Below are positions 11,335 to 22,118 of a DNA stretch of 64,000 bases, in pieces. Source of the DNA: Phialocephala subalpina (taxonomy: Eukaryota; Ascomycota; Leotiomycetes; Helotiales; Mollisiaceae); contig FJOG01000005.1 of the NCBI GenBank assembly GCA_900073065.1, positions 558,001 through 622,000 on the forward strand. Direction: 5' to 3'. The stretch's first letter is position 1, and each line of letters starts with the position of its first letter. A program made the position numbers and the translations under genes. The notes beneath the pieces were generated by a model. That model saw nothing but the letters and a program-made list of their open reading frames with translations, ran no database searches and was not told the origin of the DNA.

Positions 11335-12789
11335 TCATAGCTCCTTCTTCTTCGCGCCCTTCTTTGCCTTCTCCTTCGCCGCCTTTTCTCTCCTCTGAAT
11401 AATACCCTCAGCGCCAATCCCACCAAACACCAAACCAACACCCATCCATTGCTTCCCGCCAAGCGTGTGTCCGAACCAAAGAACGGAGAGGATCATGGTG
11501 AGCATTTTTCGGGTTACGGTTATGGTAACTAGGAGGAGGGAGGAGAATGTCGAGAGTGTGTAAACTGGAAAAGTGTTAGTGATTGTCTTTTGCTTGCTGG
11601 AGGAATTGAAAGAAGAGTGATAGTGAAAGTAGGAGAAGCGAGTGAAAAAGGGGGTGAAAGCGAAAAGTGACAAAAAGGGGGAGGGGGACATACAAATAAA
11701 CACTTGCCCCACAGCACCACAAGCCGCAAACCCCAGCACATCGTACCAAACCCTCGGGTTCCTCTTCATGAAACTCAACGCAGCAGAGAATTCTCCTCCT
11801 CCTCCACTCGCCAAATCCATACCAAGATACTCGCCCAACCCCGTGTGCACCAAATACGGACTCAGGCTTAAATAACTAAACGTCAAAATCGTGCTCATGA
11901 TATTATTCGCACACATCATCTGTGGTCCCTTATACGGCTGGAAAGTCTGGAAGATATAATCCTGCGTAGTATTTGTCAAGCCGTCGAATAAGAGATTGAT
12001 ACCGAGGAGCAAGAGACCCCATGCCATGTTGCGGTCTGGGTTGAGGGTTGCTTTTGATGGTTTCTTGTGCGCTTTTTCACTCCCCGCGTGCAGGGTGAAG
12101 ACTGCTACTCCCGAAGTGACGGCGAGGATGACGAGGTATTTGTATAAGGGGTAGCGTTTTTGGAAGAGCGTGATGTGAAGTAACATAACGGGAAGGAGTT
12201 TGCATGATTTTGCGAGGATGAAGGTTATGTAGTCGATGTGTGCGAGACTTGCGTATCCAAAGGGAGATGCGAGGGAGGATGTTACGGCGACGAGAAGGAG
12301 TGGTATGAGGATTTTGCGGTTTGGGATTATGGGTAAGGTGGGTTTGCCTCGAGTGTCGTAGCGAAGGTAGAGGTAGCCAGTTAGGGCCGCGAAGAGGGAT
12401 TGTACGGTATTGAGGAAGACTGGGAATTTGAACTTTTCGGGAGAGGAGGAGGGGCCGTAGGGAGTGGTTGTAAGCCGTTCTTGGAGGAGTGCCCATGTGA
12501 GACTGTGTTGAGGTTAAAGAGGGTTTTGTGCTATAGATGGAGCTACCTACAATGAACCGTAGATTCCTCCAGCAGCGAACAAGAGCTGCAAAATCCCGGC
12601 ATCTTTCTTCTCTGGCACAATTGGTCTGACAATATCTCCATTGCTCCCTTCCTTCGGTTCGAAAAGTCCATTGATCTCCTTGTCCAAATTCCTCGCACTG
12701 CGACTTGGTGTCCCATACCCATCAGCCTTGCTAGTATACTCACTAGAAGGCTCTCTCCTGAGCGGCGTAGCTTGTTTCGTTCTCGCCAT
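11335..12789 (-). CDS. HUT1: ER UDP-sugar transporter HUT1 (SLC35B/UAA family)
   Basis: Three exons: 12789-12551, 12502-11694 and 11564-11335, giving 425 aa. Introns are 48 nt (GTAGGT donor) and about 129 nt (GTATGT donor), and all phases close. Family hallmarks read through the junctions: GGIYGSFLTWALLQERLTT, SLASPFGYASLAHIDYIT, AKSCKLLPVMLLH, GLTNTTQDYIFQTF and FIFYTLSTFSSLLLVTITV. Several hydrophobic segments form the usual multi-pass UAA-transporter fold. The C-terminus ends KKEL, which fits a KKXX dilysine ER-retrieval signal. In yeasts Hut1 moves UDP-galactose or UDP-glucose-type nucleotide sugars into the ER and supports protein folding. The N-terminal cytosolic tail begins MARTKQATPLRRE, whose first residues after Met equal the histone H3 tail (see findings). 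It is divergently arranged with the coactosin gene, 436 bp apart. Confidence 0.93.
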
Positions 12790-13225
12790 TGTGTTTTCTG
12801 ACTTTCAAATGAAGGACAAAAGTACGATGCGAAAATGGAGAACGAAATGAATCGCTTGCAATTGCAAAATGAACCAGAGAAGGAAGCTGGTGATCTAAGG
12901 CTGATGATCGAAAAGGTGTCCACAAGAATTAGACTACGGAACCCTGACGCTTTTCCTCTTTCAGCGCATCTCAGGCGGTGAGAAGTGGCAGGCTATCAAT
13001 CGTCGGATCCGAAGGCTGATACGCACAGGTTGCTACTTTGATCTTGGACTCTGCGTTGGAGTTTCAATTCGCTTTCCTTCCTCTAATATCTCAGCCAAAG
13101 TCGGACATCCAAATCTCACATATTCACTTAATATCAAAACTCAATCTCTCTCCATTACCCAACATTCCCTCCCACCAGACCATACCTCTCGAATCAACCC
13201 CACTACACACATCCACCACCCCAAA
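12790..13225. promoter_or_regulatory. Shared promoter region of HUT1 and the coactosin gene
   Basis: 436 bp between two divergent start codons. The half next to the coactosin gene is pyrimidine-rich, typical of fungal leaders. No binding site can be named with confidence. Confidence 0.4.
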
Positions 13226-13718
13226 ATGTCCGGCGCGGAGAGTCCAGAAATTCTCGCCGCGTACGACGCCGTGCGCTCCGATAAAGATGAGACGAATTGG
13301 CTTATAATATCCTACGCTTCTGCTGTTGGCGACAAGTTGACTCTCACTGAGACTGGTACTGGCGGAATTACTGAACTGGCGGAGAAGTTGGACCCGTCGC
13401 AAGCACAGTATGCTTATGTACGGGTTGAATATGCGAACGATACCGAGAGCAAGAGAGTCAAGTTCGTGATGGTAATTTGTGAGGATAAACCGGTTCCAGA
13501 AGAAGTCGAATGTTAGACTAACTCTTTCAGGGATTGGAGAAGGGACAAAGGTTATGAGGAAGGCGAGAGTTAGTATTGAGAGTGGGGCTGTGAAGAGGGT
13601 GTTGGTACATCATAGTATCCAGGTGGATGCCAGGGAGAAGTCAGATTTGAAGGAGGATGAAGTTGTGAAGCGATTAAGGAAGGCAGGAGGTGCCGACTAC
13701 AATGGTGGGAGAGGATAG
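13226..13718 (+). CDS. Coactosin-like actin-binding protein (ADF-H domain)
   Basis: Two exons: 13226-13478 and 13531-13718, with a 52-nt intron (GTGAGG donor, CTTTCAG acceptor), giving 146 aa. The join rebuilds the family core KFVMVIWIGEGTKVMRKARVS. A single ADF-homology domain fills the protein: NWLIISYAS early, YAYVRVEYAND in the middle, and VLVHHSIQVDAREKSDLKEDEVVKRL in the C-terminal helix region. Length matches coactosin (about 140-150 aa). Coactosins bind F-actin and counter capping or influence depolymerisation; here that is inferred from the family. Translation starts at the first ATG after the CT- and A-rich leader, in context AAAATGTCC. There is no sign of secretion or membrane association. 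Confidence 0.88.
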
Positions 13719-14687
13719 ATAGGTTTAACGGGCAGGTGGGGCGTTATTATATGAGGGGTAGGCGGTTCCAGCATTTGCAGGGCGCAGTGGTACTCCTGTT
13801 TCTCGATTGAATGTAAATGTCTCGGCATTGGAGGGACATTGAAAATGAACTCAAACGCAGAAACTCTAGTGGCACCTGCTAGAAGTCCAGACGTTCTGAT
13901 GGCTCAATCTAGTTGATTACTTAGCTGTCATGGCATTGGTTCTTGAATTCACAGGTCAATATATGTACTAGACTTTGTGGGACTTCGAAAATCACTTTTC
14001 GAGCAATTTCACTAATCATCACAGAAAGAAGTGGAAGATCAGGCTTTTCCATTGCTCGTTTTTGCCAAGTCTATGTAGATCCATCAAGCTAAATCTCCTC
14101 CGAAGATCGAGACGGCGCGACGACCGTAGACAAGGCAATGAGTTGAGAATATGGCTATTTTGGTATAGAGGCGATTTCGTGTGTTGTGTTGAGGGAGCGA
14201 GACTGAAGACGAGAGACGCGTGTCCAGTAGGAGTCTGGAGGTGGAGGCAAAGAGCGGGCCGTGAGTCGTGACTTTATGAGAATTATGGTCATAGCCGCAT
14301 GAAGGACGAGATTAGGGCGATTCTCGTGCGTTCGATGGAGGACGTCGGGTTGGCAGAGAGGTCGAAACAGGGTGTCGGTGTCTCGAGTTGTTGAATGTCA
14401 AGGCGAATCGTCTGTGGCAAGTATCGAGGGGGTAAACAGCTGTGAGGCGCTACCTAAAGCACACCATGTGCTGCCGTGACCGTAATTCGTAAAATCCGTC
14501 GTTAGAAAGAAATATTGATGAAAAGAAGCGAATTGCTTTTGTGCGAAGGGAATAGTGGTCATTAGAAAATCGTTGCAGACTTCCAAAGATTCATCGCAGT
14601 AACAGCCTCGCGGCAAGTCAGATCTGGGAGAACCTAGAATGCTTGCCTGCATGTAAGGAAAGGTCGGTCCGAAATTAAGATAGTCTC
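13719..14687. other. Convergent 3' region without a gene
   Basis: This lies between the stop of the coactosin gene and the stop of the KH-domain gene. Short frames at 13975-14271 (plus) and 14398-14652 (minus) have no recognisable features. It probably holds the two 3' untranslated regions. Confidence 0.5.
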
Positions 14688-15860
14688 TTATTCTTGGTTC
14701 TGGCCTTGGCTGCGGCGCATCTTCTCAGCTTCGAGGTTTTCGTACAAGAGATAGAGAGCGGTCTCATTGGCCTTAGCACTGCCCATAATGGTGAACATGC
14801 GCTCTCCAGTATCATCGTGGGGTGCCTTGGCGATGCTGATACGAGCTCCAGAGGTTTTTCGGATCTCGCTGATCTTGCTACCAGCACGGCCGATGATACA
14901 TCCAACCATGTCAGATGGAATGCTGATGTTCTGAGTTTGGAGTTCCTCTCCATTCTCGTCGTGAGTGGGAGGTCCACGCTGTGCAGCATCCGAGTCTGAT
15001 CGGCGGTTGTTGTAGGATCGTGGAGCATTTTCGCTGAAGTCGGCCCCATTGCCAGTGCGGGTAACACGAGTGTTGTTGTAGTCACGACGACCGTTGCCAC
15101 CGAGATCTTGACCCATGCCTGGTCCACCACCTGGTTGGGTTCGGACAACAGGATTGTAAAGGACTGTCCCGGTTCCTCGTTGCCAATCATCAACCAGGCA
15201 CTTGCAAATCTCCCAGACAGCCTTCTGAATGCCGTCTGGTCCACCCTGAACCTCGACAATTCGCTCAGTAGATTGAGGGAGCATCTCCTTCTGAGCGACC
15301 ATGCGGACTCCAGACACGTCCTGAATGTGCTTGATCTTGAGACCCTGTCTGCCAATGATCGTACCCATCTGGTTATGAGAGATCAACAACTTGATAGCTA
15401 TTCTAAAATTAGTAAACACCCCTGTAAACGCGTGCTCGAGTTACTCACGATGTGTGCCATTATTCGAGACTACTCCTCCCATGCCCATTTGTGGTGCCCC
15501 CTCAAGCAAAGCTTTGGCCACAATAGCGTACGCCTTGGAAATAGCCTCACAACCACCAGCGATCGTTAGGACACGGTCGTGAACTCCCTGGACAACCTTG
15601 CTGACACCTGCCTTAACCCCGGTCTCGTCGCGAAGATCCGCAACATTCTTGCCTCCCTTACCAATAATAACACCAGCCTCCTTAGAAGATACAATAGCGC
15701 GAAGAGTCAGCTGAGACTCAGCATACTCCTCATCGGTCTTGGGGAGAGGTTCGCCATCTGGTCCAACGCGCTCGTCGCCGCCAACATTTAGGTTGCTGAT
15801 ACCGTCCGCAAGCTCATCGCCGGGTGCGCCACCGTCTCTATTGTCTTGTGGGGAAGACAT
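14688..15860 (-). CDS. Three-KH-domain RNA-binding protein (PBP2/Rnc1-like)
   Basis: Two exons: 15860-15449 and 15397-14688, with a 51-nt intron (GTGAGT donor, GAATAG acceptor), giving 373 aa. The acceptor at GAATAG, not the earlier TTTTAG, keeps the frame and rebuilds HPIKLLISHNQMG. KH1 spans roughly residues 50-118 with the GKGG loop at 67-70. KH2 follows the splice junction with a GRQG loop, and KH3 near the C-terminus has a GRAG loop. Asn, Gly and Arg-rich linkers separate KH2 and KH3. The layout equals poly(rC)-binding or hnRNP K-type proteins. Fungal relatives (yeast Pbp2/Hek2, fission yeast Rnc1) bind and stabilise or localise mRNAs, Rnc1 in MAP-kinase signalling. Which orthologue this is I cannot settle. 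The short C-terminal tail ends RRSQGQNQE. Confidence 0.92.
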
Positions 15861-15956
15861 CGTGATGGCGTTGGTCGTAGAAAGGGTACCGTGTGTCTCA
15901 AGGCGCAATTGAGAAATTACTTGAGGTAGAAGTAGTGACAAGATTGGTCACTGGAT

Positions 15957-16066
15957 CTGCAAGACATTCGCATTAGCATCACAAATCAAAGAGCGGGGCA
16001 ACAGCGAAACGGAATCCGTTGGGTAGAAGTCGGTGTGAACGGGACTGAAAGGAGTTTGTAGCTTAC
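15957..16066 (-). other. Probable 5' UTR intron of the KH-domain gene
   Basis: On the minus strand a GTAAGC donor (16066) pairs with a branch-like GCTAAT and the acceptor TCTTGCAG (15957), 97 bases upstream of the start codon. The signals are good and there is no coding content, so this is likely an intron of the 5' leader. Confidence 0.5.
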
Positions 16067-17558
16067 TATTGTGAATAGGGATCTGGCAGCGCGCAAATTG
16101 GAATGGTTCAAAGAGGAATGAGGAAGTGGGGTGGAAAGAGTCGGAGTGTCGGAGCGGAGGAAGAAACGCGACAAGAGATCGCGAAGGGCGAAGAGGAGGT
16201 AGAAGAGGAAGAGAGGCTTGGATGACGAGTGAATAGGACGGGGTGGTGTTGGGAGGTAGAAATCAGGGAAGAATTGTGTTTGTGCGTAAGAAGGGAAGGA
16301 AGTTTTGGAAAGAAAGAAGAGCTTCTTGAGGTCGCTCCTGCTCTGCGCTAGTAATCGCGGGGCACTTGTGCAAAGAAAATAACAAGGGTCTTAACAGCCC
16401 ATGACTGGTTCGCTTAGCTCAGCTAGCGTAGTGGAGCCGTTGCCCATGGTTCGGTCAGCTCTGCTCCTCTTCAACGCCTCACCATTGAAAAAACAACTAC
16501 CATATGCCAAACTACCAGAAATCCCTGGACACTCATCAGGACCAATAACTTCAGAACATGGCGCCCAGTGAGCCAAGTAGAATGTACTCCTAAAATACTA
16601 TTAGACAATGCTCCAAGTCCGGTACCAATTTCTTCCCAGAGTTTGGACAATCGCATTGGTGCTTGATTTGCACATCGGGGGTACGCCTCACCTCGCCTCA
16701 TGCATGAGGACTGCATGAGCAATAATCCCCAAAGCCTCTGCTGCCTGTCGTTGGAGCAATCATCTGCATTTTCGAGGTCTTGTGCCTCTCATTGGCCATG
16801 CGATCCCAATTTTTCAGCCAACCAGCCAACGAGTCACTTCATTTTCAGTGTATTGGGCGACGGATTTGATCCGAATGAGGGGTTTTGCTTTCGCTCACAT
16901 GAGCAATTATCGACGATCAAATAGTCAATTTTGCAAGGTAATGGAACCGACATTGGTTTAGAAATATGGGAAACGTTCTTTTTTCTTCACAGAAGTTCAA
17001 TTTGAGTTTAGATCTTGATCATATTCCCCAACGATCCGGTCGGCTATCATATGATGTTCTAGAGGAGGGTTGTGGATTGGAGCACACGCGGATGCAGCAG
17101 CCTGCATTGTGCGTGGGATGCACATGGGGTTTCTGCAGTAGCCTCAACCCTTTGGCACCTCTTCAGGCTCAGGCGGCAGCCAGGGTTTCCAGACCTACCA
17201 TGTGCTTGCTGGAGTGCTACCCTCGCGTATTGGTAGATCCGCGAATATCCCACCTTTTGCCCTGACAAATAGAGGAGAAAAGGTGAAAAATTATCAGGAA
17301 AATAGGACGGACTTTCAAATTGATCCCATTGCTCCATTTGGAGCTAGGGCTTCAGTATTGGGCCAATGTCCTAGCATGTTGCAACAACCAAGACCCCAAG
17401 GAGTAGCTCAAATGCCATTTGAGAATGTCGAATCCGCCGTGGAAGTAGACACATGATCGATGCACAACATCTCCCTCTCACTACTCCGTGGGGTAAGCTT
17501 TATGGTAAAATATAATTGACACTAGAGTTGGGTATCTCGATTATGCTTCTAACCCCCA
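16067..17558. other. Gene-free interval
   Basis: About 1.5 kb between the promoter of the KH gene and the stop of the TBC gene. Frames here (such as 16471-16722 minus and 17202-17456 plus) are short, overlapping and without family signals. The part at 16070-16330 is purine-rich on the plus strand, as expected for the leader of the minus-strand KH gene. Confidence 0.5.
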
Positions 17559-19962
17559 TCATTCCGCATTATGATCTTTGATAGTCCCCAATTTGAATCC
17601 CTCATCAGGAGAAGTGCCCGAAGGTAGTCTAGCAGCGCCCATGTTGGATTCTCCACCATCATCACCAAAAAGGAACGCGGCCTTCTCTCTATTAGGACCC
17701 GAAGTCGGTCTTCTGCCGGATTTGAGAAACGGAGAGCTGGACTTGGGTGGTGAGGACCTCGAGCTAGATGCCGATGAGACATCTGGCTCTAACATCCATG
17801 AAAAACTCGATTGCGCGATGCTGCTTCGGGTCGGTACTGGCGCTTTGGGTCTGGATGGTAAGCTTGCCTCGATAGGCTCAGTGCCTTCTTTTTGCGACTC
17901 TTCTGGAGTGTCGATTTGTGGAACCTCCAGCTTGGGTGTATCTGCGATAGGGCTAGGTTGTAGTGGTGTGTCTACAGTCGCTACTGTTGAATTCTGAGCT
18001 GCCGACTCCGACGGTGGTGATCCAGGCGGCTCCGGCGCCTTGACTTGTAAAGGGTCTGGAGGTGGGGGTCGTGGGGTAGTCGTGGGTATCGGGTGTGAGG
18101 GTGTGGGATTTGATGAATCTTCTGCAGGGTCAGGCAGCGGCATAGTGGAGTCCTCCAGATAGATCCTTACAAACTCAACCTTAGCTATTGCAAGATCCAT
18201 TGCCTTTACGTATTTGTCCTTGTCGCCATCCGCTGAGACCGATACAGCTCGGAGATCAGTCATTGCTTGCCCAAGCATGAGAGCTAATTGTTGATTCCGT
18301 TTGTTTACAGCCGCAATTGTTGTTCTAGACGATGGCACTGACTTGCCTTCATCAAGTGACCATCTAGCAGCATCTGAAGGTGTTCGCCGTGAAGAATTAC
18401 TCCTGGACTGCAGACCTTGCATGTTCTTCTTTACTTCGCCCACTGCGTCGCGGACAGCTTGATTGATACCAAGTCTCTCACCGCGATCAAAGACGCCTTT
18501 AGCGGCACCCTGGAATAGAGCTTCAACTCCTCCTTGCTGTTGCAAAAATCTAGCTGGTGAAGGCAGTGGGGACCTGGTATGGCGTTTCGGACTCATTGCT
18601 TGACCAAGAGGTGTTGATGGTCGGAACGCTGATAAAGTGATAGGCGGCAATTTTCCACTATATTTGCTGATTATGTTCGCACCTCCAGTAGCACTGAAAT
18701 TATCTCGAAGATATATCGCATCGTTAACGAACGATTTGGGTCCATTTGGGGCCTCTGGTGAAGGGTACTTCAGGAGCAACATCAAGGCAAATGAATAATT
18801 TGCCTCCATCAATTGCCATCTGATCCTTAAGAGCATTGCAACGCATACCATGTCGATCAGCTCCAAGGCCGGGTCTTCTGCAAATAGGGTATCCCACAGA
18901 GCTAACAATTCGTCAAATGGGAACTCGCGTCCGAACAAAAGTCGAATCCAGCGTATGAGAAAAATTTGAGGTAGTACCTCGATATCTGTCAGATGCCTCG
19001 CGAGTTCTGGATCAAGACGTCCCAGGTAGACCTCGTGTATTCGCTTGCTCCTTTCGACAATGGGCGAAGCTCCTTGTTCAGGGGGTTTTCCACCTCCTAA
19101 TGGAGTACTCACCCTTCTATCGGGCTCAGCAAGCTCGTAGAATGACTTCGCCGACCGCATGATCAGCGATAGAAGAGTAAAAGCGTCGTGCTCAATAAAG
19201 CCAGCATCCAATGTCTGCTCCATAGTCGAATTCGGATTAGGACCGTGATCGTTCTTGATAGCATCTTCTTCAATGACCCATAGAATTGGTGCCAAAAGCT
19301 CATGCATGCCTTGCCGGTAGCCTACATCCTGATTGATCTTGCAAAAGATGAACAAAATGTCAAGCAATATCCTCTGTGTCTCCGGATTTCGAAAATAGGG
19401 TTCTTCCGGCATACATCGTTCAACATCCTGGAAGATCTCGGCTCGAATTTCTTCGTCTCGCCTTAACGTATTCCAAGGAGACTGAATGCAAGCCTCAGTA
19501 AGTACGAAGAGCAACGCATAGGTAGAAGGTGACGTAGGAAGAGAGGTCTGCTCCACCTACATTCTGGTCATCATCTAACGGATCAAGAGCAGAGCCAAGC
19601 TCATCTGGATTTTCGATATATCGTAGGAAGTGCTCTCGAAGGGAGGTGTATGCACTTCGAGAGTCGATCAAGGCTCGTGACCATCCCGTGACCTCGGTAC
19701 TTTGGAAAAGAAGAAAAGCCTGGGCGATACCTGTCAACGTCTGCCGGTGTTACATAGTACGAGACTCGCCTTCCAGCAGACCGAGCGAAGGCCTGTTACA
19801 CAGGGGCTATCATCACCGTCTATCTTGACCGACTTCTTCAACCCATCCAGGCTTGCTGCGTGCTTTATTGTGAAGTCCCATCTTTTGCTTGAAACCGGTC
19901 AGCAAGGGAGCACAACTTTGAGGCATGACCTGGTCCAACCTTGACTCTTCCAGCGATCGCAT
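17559..19962 (-). CDS. TBC-domain Rab GTPase-activating protein (TBC1D5-like)
   Basis: Four exons: 19962-19940 (23 nt), 19881-19770, 19719-19561 and 19481-17559, giving 738 aa. Intron 1 has donor GTTGGA with branch CTGAC. Intron 2 starts with GC (GCGAGT), and intron 3 has donor GTAGGT. The splices rebuild MRSLEESRWDFTIKH, GLRSVCWKAFLLFQ and DDDQNSPWNTLRRDEE, the usual start of this TBC subfamily. TBC dual-finger residues are visible: IFQDVER with Arg120 and GYRQGMHELLAPIL with Gln155. Both catalytic fingers are therefore intact. The TBC domain runs to about residue 370. The rest is a Ser/Pro-rich tail that ends in short basic and acidic blocks. Human TBC1D5 acts on Rab7 and retromer in endosomal traffic and autophagy. 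Applying that here is inference. Confidence 0.9.
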
Positions 19963-20366
19963 AACTATCGCCGTTTAGACAGACTTGAAGCCTCGAGGGT
20001 CCCTGATGTTGAAGCTCATTTCAACATCCACAACCTTGGCTCATGCATGCAGAACTTAGCGCCGAATTCACAGGCCAATCACAGGTGGCGTCAGCCTCGA
20101 CCATGAAATAGCCTCATCGAATTACTTTGCTTTTTCTCAGCTGCTCTGCCACAGCTGAAAGGGGTGAGAAGCTCGACGAAACGCTACGGATGTGGTGCAA
20201 ATGACCTGCAAGCAGCCTGGACCGATATTTTGACAACCTGCGATGGTGGACAAAGAGCTGATGCTCGAACGATGAGATAGGAGCTGAATCTACGTCTACC
20301 AACCCGATACCAGCATCTGTCTGATATCCTCTATCCGTCGAGCTTCGATCGTTTATAAACGCCACA
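19963..20366. promoter_or_regulatory. Divergent promoter region, TBC gene and FGDF-motif gene
   Basis: 404 bp between two start codons on opposite strands. No site can be named. Only short incidental frames are present. Confidence 0.35.
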
Positions 20367-22118
20367 ATGTCTGCTGATTTACTCGCCGAGTTCGACAGCT
20401 TCTACCAAGCTCCAAACACACAGCAGAGTTCAACGCCTGCATCGCATGATCTATCTTTCCTGAGTAATCCGAGTCAAGGTGGAAGCACATATCAACCGTC
20501 TGCCAGTACATCACAATGGGGAACAGCTGCAGCACAACCTGCTGGGGATATTTGGGGGAACTTTAGCAGCAGTGCTCAGCCAGCAAAGGATTCGCAGCAG
20601 ACAAGTGCACCACAAGATGATATTTGGGGATCCTTCGAGACAATTACTCCACAGCAATCATATCAACCACCTCCTCAATCATATCAAGCGCCTCTTACCA
20701 CACGAGCAAATCCGACCTTCGGGGCAACCGGCTATAATGGAAGTAGGCCTAGTGGAGTACGTCGGTCGACACTCGATATGTTTGCGAATAACATGAAGGA
20801 GCCCGAATCCCCCCCAAAAGCAAATCCCAAGACGAAGGATATCCCTCCTCCAAAACCTGTGCCGGTTCGGAAAAGCTCATCTGGAGGAGACATCTTGTTT
20901 GACGCAAATGACGAACTTTCCGACAACGCCGAAGACGATGAGTTTGGAGATTTCGAGACTGTCGCGACACCCGGACCTCAAGCAATGCCACCACCTTATC
21001 GGTCTTTAAATGATCTATTTAGAGTGACATCTATCGAACCAAAGACGGAACCAAATACATCGAAAAGACCTAAAGACCTACTCTCCACAGCAACATTGAA
21101 TGCGGGCACTCTACCATACCCACAAGCTCCAAAATCACCTTCATTCAAGGAGAGAAATCCCTTTGGGACCCAGCTCGGTCTGGCTACGAAACAAATAAAC
21201 GCAGCCAAAGAGGAGGACAAACCAAAATCTGCTTCGCCAGTCACAGCATGGCCCTCATTCGAATCCGAGAAGCCAGCACCCTACCAAGATTCCCCTGCTG
21301 TTGGCAATCCACTGGATGAGGAGTGGGGAGACTTTGCCGACTTGCCGCCAGAAACACCTGCAAAGGAATCTGCGAGGCCGACTTCTGGTATTGAAGCCGA
21401 TGCGTGGGCATGGGATGCTGCAGACTATGTGAAGGAACCTGCGCCGCCTCTCAATTCTGGCCCTCCTCCTTCAAACGTCCCACCACCATCCGTTCTGCTC
21501 TCGCTATTTCCGTCATTGTTTGACATGCCACGGTCGACTTTGTTTAAGGCGGTAGCAAGCCAACCATTTTCTCTCAAGAATCGAATAATATCAGATCCTT
21601 CGACGGTGGACTTTTTGCGAGCATACCTCCTCATTGCGACTGTTGCTGCGCACATTCTCGCTGGGCGAAAGCTACGATGGAAGAGAGATACCCTACTTTC
21701 ACAAGCGATGAAGATTGGACCTGCGGCTGCTGGAGGAAAAGGTGGCATGAAGTTAGCAGGTGTCGATAAATCAGAGGTTACAAAAGAAGACCGAGAAGCA
21801 GCAGAAGCTGTACGGATATGGAGAGAGCAACTCGGACGATTACGATCCGCCATTGCTGTTGCTAATCAAAGTATGCGGGAAGACGCAACTTATTTGGTGA
21901 TACCCGAGATCAGCGAAGCTATGCACGTCAAGGCTCAAGAAGGAGGTTTGACAGCACCTAAGCCATGTGTTATATGCGGGCTGAAGCGAGAGGAGAGGGT
22001 GAGCAAGGTCGATTTTCAAGTTGAAGATAGCTTTGGAGAATGGTGGATAGAGCACTGGGGCCATCGGGCGTGCAGAAACTTTTGGCAGGAGCATGAGTCG
22101 AAGTTGAGGCACCGGTGA
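20367..22118 (+). CDS. Uncharacterised protein with FGDF/WGDF motifs, possible AP-1/clathrin accessory factor
   Basis: An intronless frame of 583 aa. The N-terminal half is disordered, rich in Ser, Pro and Gln, and carries repeated acidic-aromatic motifs: DIWGNF (61-66), DDIWGSFE (84-91), DEFGDFE (191-197) and EEWGDFADL (318-326). Such [FW]GxF motifs next to acids are known ligands for the gamma-ear of AP-1 and GGA adaptors. Several NPF or DLF-like words are also present (ERNPFG, LNDLF). Residues about 370-500 are predicted helical (LLSLFPSLFDMPRSTLFKAV onwards). The C-terminus has CVIC (Cys534, Cys537) and HRAC (His566, Cys569), a spacing that could bind one zinc ion. I do not know a named family for this architecture. 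A role in trans-Golgi or endosome coat recruitment is inference from the motifs. The start MSADLLAEFDSFYQ is preceded by a clean leader. Confidence 0.85.
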   Translation: MSADLLAEFDSFYQAPNTQQSSTPASHDLSFLSNPSQGGSTYQPSASTSQWGTAAAQPAGDIWGNFSSSAQPAKDSQQTSAPQDDIWGSFETITPQQSYQPPPQSYQAPLTTRANPTFGATGYNGSRPSGVRRSTLDMFANNMKEPESPPKANPKTKDIPPPKPVPVRKSSSGGDILFDANDELSDNAEDDEFGDFETVATPGPQAMPPPYRSLNDLFRVTSIEPKTEPNTSKRPKDLLSTATLNAGTLPYPQAPKSPSFKERNPFGTQLGLATKQINAAKEEDKPKSASPVTAWPSFESEKPAPYQDSPAVGNPLDEEWGDFADLPPETPAKESARPTSGIEADAWAWDAADYVKEPAPPLNSGPPPSNVPPPSVLLSLFPSLFDMPRSTLFKAVASQPFSLKNRIISDPSTVDFLRAYLLIATVAAHILAGRKLRWKRDTLLSQAMKIGPAAAGGKGGMKLAGVDKSEVTKEDREAAEAVRIWREQLGRLRSAIAVANQSMREDATYLVIPEISEAMHVKAQEGGLTAPKPCVICGLKREERVSKVDFQVEDSFGEWWIEHWGHRACRNFWQEHESKLRHR

